Shown here: positions 1-4,796 of the stretch, piece by piece
How the letters are laid out: every line of letters starts with the position of its first letter
How positions within the stretch are numbered: the stretch's first letter is position 1
Source: Bacillota bacterium
GTDB taxonomy: Bacteria > Bacillota_E > JAJZYS01 > JAILZS01
Length of the DNA: 5,306 nucleotides
Assembly (NCBI GenBank): GCA_021817625.1
Contig: JAKASY010000191.1
Coordinates: 1 to 5,306, forward strand
Reading direction: 5' to 3'
Made by a program: the position numbers and the translations under genes
The notes under the pieces: generated by a model
The model's input: the letters and a program-made list of their open reading frames with translations, nothing else
The model's database searches: none
Told to the model about the DNA's origin: nothing

Positions 1-201
1 TTCAACTCCCTGCCCAACGGGGATGAATTCTACTCGGTGACGGTGGCCTACTTGACGCACGAGGTCCACGGCGAATCAAGAGCCGATGACGTCGAGTCAC
101 TGAACGTCGCCTTTTTCCCACCTGACCGTCTCCCGCCACGCCTAAACCGCAGTAAGGCTCTGATCGAGCAGCTCGTATCCGGCACCCTATCGGCCAAATG
201 A
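1..201 (+). CDS. Nudix hydrolase, C-terminal fragment (5' end outside window)
   Basis: The first frame is open from the window edge to TGA at 199-201 and gives the last 66 residues of a protein. Near its start it reads NSLPNGDEFYSVTVAYLTHEV, followed by ESLNVAFFPPDRLPPRL. This is the usual tail of small Nudix hydrolases, which cleave nucleoside diphosphates linked to another group: an 'NGDE..SVT' strand, a glycine turn, then 'E...+.FF..D.LP' and a final helix. The catalytic Nudix box (GX5EX7REUXEEXGU) would lie upstream of the window, so activity and substrate cannot be judged. Eighteen of 66 codons end in A or T, somewhat more than in recQ, so the gene may have a different history, although the sample is small. 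The stop overlaps a possible ATG of a decayed downstream frame. Confidence 0.75.
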   Translation, partial: FNSLPNGDEFYSVTVAYLTHEVHGESRADDVESLNVAFFPPDRLPPRLNRSKALIEQLVSGTLSAK

Positions 202-654
202 GTCAAGCGTCGGCGCTTGCGCCGGCCCGGTTGCGCACTGACCTCGTGCATTACCCCAGGGACTACTTGGCGGTTATCGACGAGCCCCAGCCCCGAGCGC
301 GTCGACGGGCGTGCCGGCCGTGGCCGATATCAGTCCGTTCGTCAGCTACTCGACAACCTACACTTGGGCCGAGCCGGAGAGCCACGGGGGGCACCCAAGC
401 GCCAATGAGCCTTGCCTGGCGCTCTTCTTGGTCGCCAAGGCCCAGGCGTTCTTTGGCGGCTCGCAGTCCCGAAGGCGGGCGCCTACGCAGCGCAGTCGCA
501 TAGCGTCCCGGTCTTGACCCGCGATCGAACACCAGTCCTGCTGATGGACGGCACCGAGGACACATTGTATCGCGGCGGCAGCGCGGGTCTTCCGACGACG
601 CCCTATTGGGATGAGTCGGTACAGAGCGGCCGCGCCTGCGGCGTCGGCCGTTAG
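198..654 (+). pseudogene. Possible decayed gene with about two frameshifts, family unknown
   Basis: No intact gene covers this stretch, but G/C-rich third positions move between frames. From ATG 198, which overlaps the Nudix stop as ATGA, about 40 codons are coding-like (includes RTDLVHYPRDYLAVIDEPQP). From about 300 to 470 the next frame takes over, with third positions about 84% GC against roughly 60% and 52% at the first two (includes ADISPFVSYSTTYTWAEPE and ALFLVAKAQAFFGGS). From about 466 to TAG at 652-654 the remaining frame is best (includes TRDRTPVLLMDGTEDTLYRG). Both shifts go the same way, which suggests successive indels, either true decay or assembly errors. I do not recognise the family. 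The ATGA overlap suggests it was once translated together with the Nudix gene, although no clear ribosome binding site precedes the ATG. It may also be non-coding sequence with chance bias. Confidence 0.35.
205..223 (+). terminator. Weak hairpin after the Nudix stop
   Basis: Immediately after the TGA, two mutually exclusive stems can form: AAGCG (205-209) with CGCTT (214-218), or GGCG (212-215) with CGCC (220-223) around a CTTG loop. No T-run follows, so this is at best a weak or factor-assisted terminator. It also lies inside the possible decayed frame and may have no function. Confidence 0.2.
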
Positions 655-767
655 GGTCGTCCGAACGCAGGTGCTCCTTGCCCGGCGGCCTGCGCGGTCA
701 CGCGCGGGTTCCTCGCTGCCCGAGGCGCCAGTCGACCGCAGCGTTCGCTGCCTCCCAATAGGCGACT
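655..767. other. Non-coding stretch upstream of recQ
   Basis: No frame on either strand shows convincing protein-like composition here. It contains GCGCG (692-696) and CGCGC (701-705) around GTCA, which is easily expected by chance at this GC content, and the stronger palindrome at 738-751. The recQ promoter should lie in or near this stretch. TATGCT at 772-777 is a passable -10 element, but no good -35 stands at the right distance, so I do not annotate a promoter. Confidence 0.4.
738..751. promoter_or_regulatory. Perfect palindrome GCAGCG-TT-CGCTGC, possible operator
   Basis: Six-base arms repeat exactly around a central TT. The site ends 75 bases before the proposed recQ start and 20 bases before the possible -10 element TATGCT, where a repressor or activator dimer could act. 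It does not match the LexA boxes I know (CGAACnnnnGTTCG or CTGTN8ACAG). It could instead form a 5-bp hairpin with a GTTC loop. Function is inferred only from symmetry and position. Confidence 0.3.
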
Positions 768-803
768 GCCGGTATGCTTGACGGGAGCGTCCGCCATACC
801 GGC
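768..803 (+). promoter_or_regulatory. Two-tier stem-loop in the recQ leader
   Basis: Arms GCCGGTATG (768-776) and CATACCGGC (795-803) are perfect 9-bp complements. Inside them GACG (780-783) pairs with CGTC (788-791) around a GGAG loop (784-787), and a symmetric 3-by-3 internal loop separates the two stems. The structure ends nine bases before the ribosome binding site of recQ. If it lies within the transcript it could affect translation or mRNA stability. As DNA, the outer arms could also be an operator. No T-run follows, so it is unlikely to be an intrinsic terminator. The pairing is directly visible; the role is inferred. Confidence 0.5.
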
Positions 804-811
804 GCTTGCTT

Positions 812-818
812 GAGGGGG
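812..818 (+). promoter_or_regulatory. Shine-Dalgarno of recQ; decides the GTG start
   Basis: GAGGGGG lies eight bases before GTG 827. The in-frame alternatives TTG 806 and GTG 818 have no purine-rich site at a proper distance, and TTG 806 almost touches the stem-loop. I therefore prefer 827. Confidence 0.7.
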
Positions 819-826
819 TGGCGGGA

Positions 827-2956
827 GTGACGCCCGCGGTGGCCGATCCGCTCAGCACGCTGCGCCAGCGCTTCGGCTTCGAGGGGTTCCGACCCTACCA
901 GGAAGAGATCGTGGCAGCGGTGCTCTCCGGCCAGTCCGTGCTTGCCGTGCTGCCGACCTCGGCCGGCAAGTCGCTGTGCTACCAGCTGCCGGCGGTTATG
1001 CTACCGGGCCTGACCATCGTCGTCTCTCCGCTGATCGCCCTGATGAAGGACCAGGTGGACGCTCTGAACAGGCGCGGCATCGCGGCGGTGGCCCTGAACA
1101 GCCACCTGTCGGCCGGGCAGGCTCGGGACGCGCTCGCGGTCGTACGGCAGGGCAGCGTGAAGCTGGTGTACGTCGCACCCGAACGGCTCCTGAACGGCGA
1201 CTTCTTGTCCGCGCTCTCCCGCGCCAAGGTCAGCCTCGTCGCCGTCGACGAGGCGCACTGCCTGTCGCAGTGGGGGCACGACTTTCGCCCGGACTACCGC
1301 CTCGTGCCTCTGTTCCGGCAGCGGGTCGGCGCGCCGCCGGTGCTCGCCCTGACGGCGACGGCACCGGGCGCGGTGCGAACGGAGATCGAACGGGAGCTGG
1401 GCATCGGCCGCCAGGTGGTGGCCCCCATGGATCGCCCGAACCTGCGCTACGGCGTTGCCAGCGTGGCCACGGAGCGCGAGCAGGCAATCACCCTGTCCAG
1501 CTGGCTGGGCGCTGTGGGGGACGGCTCGGTCGTGGTGTACGTTTCCACCCGCAAGGCCACGGAGACATGGGCGCAGCGCCTGGGCGGCGCCGCCCAGGGC
1601 GTGGTTGCCTACAACGCGGGCATGGACGGTGCGGCGCGCCAGAGGGTCCAGGAGGCCTTCATGTCCGGCGCGGCGCGGGTGATCGTCGCGACAACCGCGT
1701 TCGGCATGGGGGTGGACAAGCCCGACATCCGAGGCGTTATCCACCTCGGCCTGGCGGAGTCGGTGGAGTCCTACGTTCAGGAGGTGGGCCGCGCCGGGCG
1801 AGACGGCAGGGCGGCCTGGGCGGTGACGATCAGCCTCCTTGGCCGGGACGCGCTTCTTCGCCGGCGGCTCCTGGAGCGGCAGCGGCCGGACCGTGCGTGG
1901 CTTGAGGGCCGGCTGGCAGCGGCCGCCGCCACGCCGCCCGGCGCAACTCTCGAGCTCGGAGAGCCTGGAGAGCCGCACCCCCAGCCCCAGGTCGTCCTCC
2001 TGCTTCCCCACCTGCTCGAGCGTGGTGTCGTGGCCGAGCCGGGGGAGCGAAGTGACATCCACACCCTCCGGGTTCGAAAGACGCTGTCCGGCCAGGACGC
2101 GCGCTCCATCATGGCCAGCATCGAGCGGCGGTACGCGAGCAAGATGCGGCGGTTCTCTGCGCTTGTGGCATACATGCAAGGCACCGCGTGTCGGCGCGAT
2201 TCCCTGGCCGACTACTTCAGCGCGCCCCGCGCCGAGGTGCGGGAGGCTGTCTGCTGCGACCGGTGCGATCCGGAGGCCTTTGCCGTGGTGAGTGCGCAGG
2301 GCGCCCGCACCACGTACGTGGGGCTGGCGCGAGCCCCGGTCGCCGCAGCCGCCGAGTCGCCGCCCGGTGCGGGCCTCGGGCAGCCTCGCGCCGATGAGAT
2401 CGTGGTGGCGGCGCTGGACTGCGAGGTGGAGGGCGGGGCCGGGAGCGCTGGCGCGCGCAAGATGCGTCTTGTGATCTGGAAGGGGGATGGGACGGTCGCG
2501 CTCCATGATCCCCACGGACTTGAGCCGCTCCACGCCGTAGCGGACGCCGCCTCGGGGCGCTGGGACGCCGATCGCCGTGTTCTCTCGTGGGGGGCCGGGT
2601 CCGACCGTCTGGCCCTGCGGGTCCACGGCGTCGGCTGGCAGCAGCGCCTAGTCGCCGGGGACCGCACGGGCGCGGGTCGCCCCACCGACGCCATCGCGCT
2701 CAGCGCCCCGGCCACGGCGCCAGGTGATCACCGGTTGCGGGAGGCGCTCCGAGAGTGGCGCAAACGAAAGGCCCAGGAACGGGGCGTGCCCGCCTACGTG
2801 ATCTGCTGGGACCGTCACCTGGACGCTATCGCAAGGGAGCGCCCCGCAAGCCGCGAGGCCCTGGCGCGCATCCCAGGCCTTCCCGGTCCGACGCGCGACG
2901 CGTACGGCGACGAGATCCTTGCACTCGTGGCCGACTTCGCTGGCGGAGAGGGCTGA
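827..2956 (+). CDS. recQ: RecQ-family ATP-dependent DNA helicase with HRDC and an unusual extra domain
   Basis: A 709-residue 3'-5' DNA helicase for recombination and replication-fork repair. Numbered from GTG 827: motif 0 FGFEGFRPYQ (16-25); motif I PTSAGKS with Lys48; motif Ia VVSPLIALMKDQV; DEAH 141-144 followed by the RecQ loop SQWGHDFRPDY; motif III LALTATAP; motif V ATTAFGMGVDKPDIRG; motif VI QEVGRAGRDG from 318. Residues about 355-425 look like a winged helix placed before the zinc region. The zinc region has Cys455, Cys476, Cys477 and Cys480, where the family normally has CxxCxxC. No RQC domain follows. Instead, residues about 524-612 resemble the NucS N-terminal domain. HRDC fills 635 to the end (GVPAYVICWDRHLDAIA, then ARIPGLPGPTRDAYG). 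The start is set by GAGGGGG at 812-818. The gene stands alone, with a structured leader. Confidence 0.95.
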   Translation: MTPAVADPLSTLRQRFGFEGFRPYQEEIVAAVLSGQSVLAVLPTSAGKSLCYQLPAVMLPGLTIVVSPLIALMKDQVDALNRRGIAAVALNSHLSAGQARDALAVVRQGSVKLVYVAPERLLNGDFLSALSRAKVSLVAVDEAHCLSQWGHDFRPDYRLVPLFRQRVGAPPVLALTATAPGAVRTEIERELGIGRQVVAPMDRPNLRYGVASVATEREQAITLSSWLGAVGDGSVVVYVSTRKATETWAQRLGGAAQGVVAYNAGMDGAARQRVQEAFMSGAARVIVATTAFGMGVDKPDIRGVIHLGLAESVESYVQEVGRAGRDGRAAWAVTISLLGRDALLRRRLLERQRPDRAWLEGRLAAAAATPPGATLELGEPGEPHPQPQVVLLLPHLLERGVVAEPGERSDIHTLRVRKTLSGQDARSIMASIERRYASKMRRFSALVAYMQGTACRRDSLADYFSAPRAEVREAVCCDRCDPEAFAVVSAQGARTTYVGLARAPVAAAAESPPGAGLGQPRADEIVVAALDCEVEGGAGSAGARKMRLVIWKGDGTVALHDPHGLEPLHAVADAASGRWDADRRVLSWGAGSDRLALRVHGVGWQQRLVAGDRTGAGRPTDAIALSAPATAPGDHRLREALREWRKRKAQERGVPAYVICWDRHLDAIARERPASREALARIPGLPGPTRDAYGDEILALVADFAGGEG

Positions 2957-2968
2957 GGGTCCACCTCG

Positions 2969-3027
2969 TCGGCATTGGCCGATAGGCGACGTACGGAGCA
3001 GACCGCTCCCGCAGGCGTCTGCGCGGT
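2969..3027 (+). terminator. Candidate hairpins after recQ
   Basis: Twelve bases after the recQ stop, TCGGC (2969-2973) pairs with GCCGA (2978-2982) around ATTG. Further on, ACCGC (3002-3006) and GCGGT (3023-3027) enclose GCAG (3011-3014) and CTGC (3019-3022), giving a nine-pair stem with a 4-base bulge. GCAGAC (2998-3003) and GTCTGC (3017-3022) are an alternative pairing. No T-run follows either hairpin, so intrinsic termination is doubtful. Confidence 0.3.
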
Positions 3028-3112
3028 TCCGTGTCGTTCGACGGGCGCCACCGTCGCCTGCGACGATGTCGTATCGGACCGCGCGCCTCCAGGTCGTGCC
3101 CTACGCCTGGGA

Positions 3113-3128
3113 GCCACGCCATCGTGGC
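3113..3128. promoter_or_regulatory. Inverted repeat GCCACG-CCAT-CGTGGC upstream of the membrane-protein gene
   Basis: Perfect 6-bp arms (3113-3118 and 3123-3128) surround CCAT, ending 44 bases before the ATG at 3173. It could be an operator or a leader hairpin. There is no T-run, and its distance from the recQ stop argues against a recQ terminator. Its role is unknown. Confidence 0.3.
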
Positions 3129-3172
3129 ATGATGGGGCAGGTCGCGCTGGGTCGGCCTATGCGAGGTGAGGT

Positions 3173-3862
3173 ATGTTGGCATCCGCGTGGCCCGAGCGCG
3201 TCCGCTCCGCCGCCCTGCTGTTCGTCCCGCCGCAGGCGCGCAACCGGCTGCCGCGCCGTTTCGTTCAGCTGGTCGTAGGCCTCGTCCTGTTTGGCGTGAG
3301 CGACGCCCTCCTGGTCATGGCTCGCCTGGGCATCGACCCCTGGGACGTGTTCCACCAGGGTCTCGCCCGGCACACGGGCGTTCCGATCGGCACCTGGTCG
3401 ATCCTCGTCGGCATCGGCGTGCTCTTCCTGTGGATTCCGCTACGGCAGCGCCCCGGGATCGGCACGCTCCTCAACGCCGTCTTGATCGGCGCGGTGCTCA
3501 ACGCCATGCTGGCGCTCTTCCCCCCACCGCACGCGATCGCGCTGCGGGTTCTGCTGCTCGTGGCGGGGGTCTTCTTCAACGGCGTGGCGACGGGCTGCTA
3601 CATCGGCGCCGGCCTCGGACCCGGTCCCCGAGACGGGCTCATGGTCGGGATGGCAGCGCGGGGCTACTCCCTGCGCGTTGTGCGGACCGGGATCGAAGCC
3701 ACGGTGTTGACGGCGGGCTGGCTCCTGGGCGGCAACGTGGGGTGGGGCACCCTCCTGTACGCCCTCTCGATCGGCCCGCTGGCGCACATCTTCATACCTC
3801 GGTTCACCGTCGCTGCGCCGACGGTCACCTCCTTGGCCAGGGCCGCGTCCACCACCAGCTGA
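3173..3862 (+). CDS. YczE/YitT-like integral membrane protein
   Basis: A 229-residue protein with about six membrane helices: roughly 30-51, 71-90, 97-116, 121-146, 168-186 and 188-207, after a basic N-terminus (ARNRLPRRF). It matches the YczE group of predicted membrane proteins by LGIDPWDVFHQGLA (52-65) after helix 1 and LGPGPRDGLMVG (148-159) after helix 4. These two signatures, and GTLL at 97 and 192, show that the two halves are repeats. The biochemical role of the family is poorly known. Small-molecule transport is often assumed but nothing here proves it. The start is ATG 3173, with AGGTGAG at 3164-3170 just upstream; the spacing is short, so TTG 3176 is a possible alternative. The gene follows recQ by 216 bases and faces the minus-strand DUF402 gene. 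Confidence 0.9.
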   Translation: MLASAWPERVRSAALLFVPPQARNRLPRRFVQLVVGLVLFGVSDALLVMARLGIDPWDVFHQGLARHTGVPIGTWSILVGIGVLFLWIPLRQRPGIGTLLNAVLIGAVLNAMLALFPPPHAIALRVLLLVAGVFFNGVATGCYIGAGLGPGPRDGLMVGMAARGYSLRVVRTGIEATVLTAGWLLGGNVGWGTLLYALSIGPLAHIFIPRFTVAAPTVTSLARAASTTS

Positions 3863-4032
3863 GTGACCAGCGGAGTCGACCAGAATCGCTGCGGCCCCAT
3901 CGCGCGGGGAGCCCTCGAACGGCGTCGGGAGCCGCCATGGAGAGCCGCCCACGCCTCTGGCAGCTGACGACGACCAGGGCGTGGTACGGCTGTCGAACCG
4001 CCGTGGCGCCATCACGGGTCGCGCTACCGCTT
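3863..4032. other. Spacer between convergent genes
   Basis: The 181 bases between the two facing stop codons contain no recognisable gene. ACGGC (3986-3990) and GCCGT (4000-4004) could form a weak hairpin for + transcripts. The main structure is the repeat beginning at 4033. Open frames here run on from antisense frames and have no family signal. Confidence 0.5.
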
Positions 4033-4068
4033 GCCTTGGGCCCTCACCTTGGGTGGCCGGCCCAAGGC
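4033..4068. terminator. Inverted repeat at the convergent gene ends, candidate bidirectional terminator
   Basis: GCCTTGGGCC (4033-4042) and GGCCCAAGGC (4059-4068) are perfect 10-bp complements. Within the 16-base loop, CACC (4045-4048) pairs with GGTG (4052-4055) around TTG. The minus-strand stop codon (4044-4046) lies inside the structure, so the last codons of DUF402 form part of the stem. Position and strength suit a shared terminator for the two facing genes. T-runs are absent on both sides, as is common in high-GC bacteria, so its efficiency is unclear. Confidence 0.5.
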
Positions 4069-4730
4069 TCAAGGTCGTCGGGCAGGGCGGGAACGTCCCA
4101 GGCCGCTCGGCGCAGCCAGGTGGTCCACGGCTGGTCGAACGGCCAGGCTAGCGCTTCGACCATTGCGAGCGCCTCTTCACGCGCACGCTCCACCTGTCGC
4201 GCCTCGAGATCCGAGACGACGCCCAGCCGTCTGGCCTGACGGTACTCGCCCTCATCCTTCCAGCGGTGCGAAAGGTCCGGCTCGACGACCAGATCGAGGA
4301 GCAGGTCGAACGTCTCTACCGTCTCCCCGCGCAGCTGGAAGGGTCGTTCGAAGTTCACGTACCAGCCCCGGAAGGCGCGTGCGTCGTCTTCGATGACGGC
4401 GCCAAGGCTGAACCACCGGTCGGGCAGCAGGATGTTGGCCCATGTTGTCGACTGCCAGGTCCAACGGCCGAGCTCCCAGGTGCCTCTCGCCAGGTTCGGT
4501 ATGGCCTCTTCACGCACCGCGTCACCGGCGCCGCGAAGCCACGCGATCCATGAGGTGGGCACGAGCACTTCGACGCCCGGCCAGTGCACCAGGACAAGGC
4601 GGGTCTCAGCGTGCTCAAGAAGGCGCGTGGGATACGCGGTCCACAACCGGCCGCGAAACACCTCCTGGCGTACGACCGTCGTACCGGCTGGGAGGAACGG
4701 CGCCCGCTCCTCGTCGCTCGGCCTGCCCAT
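4044..4730 (-). CDS. DUF402 domain protein (Ntdp/FomD-like phosphohydrolase family)
   Basis: A 228-residue cytosolic protein of the DUF402 fold. Known members include nucleoside tri/diphosphate phosphatases of the Ntdp type and FomD, which hydrolyses a cytidylyl intermediate in fosfomycin synthesis. Both are metal-dependent. Counting from ATG 4730, the signatures are GRLWTAYPTRLLEH (27-40), WYVNFERP (123-130), FDLLLDLVVEPD (141-152) and RWKDEGEY (156-163). Asn126, Asp142, Asp146, Asp152, Asp159, Glu160 and Glu162 are candidate metal ligands or catalytic residues. The family motif as I recall it is WKDEDE, so Gly161 replaces an acidic residue. A long helix (about 175-192) follows. The start is fixed by AGGAGG at 4738-4743, seven bases before the ATG; an upstream in-frame extension to 4790 lacks such support. 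The gene lies 66 bases after the sugar permease. Its substrate is unknown. Confidence 0.92.
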   Translation of the reverse strand: MGRPSDEERAPFLPAGTTVVRQEVFRGRLWTAYPTRLLEHAETRLVLVHWPGVEVLVPTSWIAWLRGAGDAVREEAIPNLARGTWELGRWTWQSTTWANILLPDRWFSLGAVIEDDARAFRGWYVNFERPFQLRGETVETFDLLLDLVVEPDLSHRWKDEGEYRQARRLGVVSDLEARQVERAREEALAMVEALAWPFDQPWTTWLRRAAWDVPALPDDLEPWAGHPR

Positions 4731-4737
4731 GTCGGTG

Positions 4738-4743
4738 CCTCCT
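4738..4743 (-). promoter_or_regulatory. Shine-Dalgarno of the DUF402 gene
   Basis: On the minus strand AGGAGG stands seven bases before ATG 4730. It selects this start over the longer open frame that begins at 4790, whose extra 20 residues (MCGGTATSQGRRPRP...) look non-coding. Confidence 0.85.
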
Positions 4744-4758
4744 AGCGGACGTGGTCGG

Positions 4759-4795
4759 CGGCCTTGCGACGTCGCGGTGCCACCGCACAAGGCTG
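4759..4795 (-). terminator. Nested inverted repeats between permease and DUF402
   Basis: GCCTTG (4761-4766) pairs with CAAGGC (4788-4793), and GCGGTG (4774-4779) with CACCGC (4781-4786). The inner stem in practice is five pairs with a GCC loop. One side of the internal loop has seven bases and the other has one. A self-complementary 10-mer, GCGACGTCGC (4766-4775), overlaps this. It may be a weak terminator or processing site at the end of the sugar operon, or the 10-mer may be an operator for the DUF402 gene. No T-run follows. Confidence 0.35.
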
Positions 4796-4796
4796 G

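Larger units (their letters stand above)
2957..3172. other. recQ-yczE intergenic spacer
   Basis: This 216-base spacer has no convincing gene. The frames open through it read as arginine- and proline-rich shadow protein. It holds the hairpins after recQ and an inverted repeat at 3113-3128. No clear -35/-10 pair is visible, but the length suggests that the membrane-protein gene has its own promoter here. Confidence 0.5.

Noticed and set aside
692..705. GCGCG-GTCA-CGCGC inverted repeat
   Set aside because: A five-base GC-only repeat is expected by chance in such GC-rich DNA and has no supporting context.
772..777. TATGCT as a recQ promoter -10
   Set aside because: No acceptable -35 lies 16-18 bases upstream; CTGCCT at 748-753 matches only three positions. 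Kept only as a remark.
358..858. A 166-residue minus-strand frame upstream of recQ
   Set aside because: It crosses the recQ start and leader and has serine/arginine-rich low-information sequence. The third-position bias does not stay with this frame along its length.
976..1905. A 309-residue + frame inside recQ
   Set aside because: Glycine/arginine-rich shadow of recQ in another frame, with no domain signal.
1001..2626. A 541-residue open frame antisense to recQ
   Set aside because: It lies wholly inside recQ, whose helicase motifs are unmistakable. Long antisense frames are expected opposite GC-rich genes, and the translation shows no family motifs.
3664..3900. A 78-residue minus-strand frame opposite the end of the YczE-like gene
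   Set aside because: It is antisense to membrane-protein coding sequence, has no ribosome binding site and matches no recognised family.
3166..4239. A 357-residue open frame on the + strand across the YczE-like gene and into DUF402
   Set aside because: Its arginine- and proline-rich translation has no motif. It overlaps two well-supported genes in the wrong frame or strand.
4731..4790. N-terminal extension of DUF402 to 4790
   Set aside because: The extra 20 residues are non-conserved in character, and the strong AGGAGG at 4738-4743 serves the ATG at 4730.
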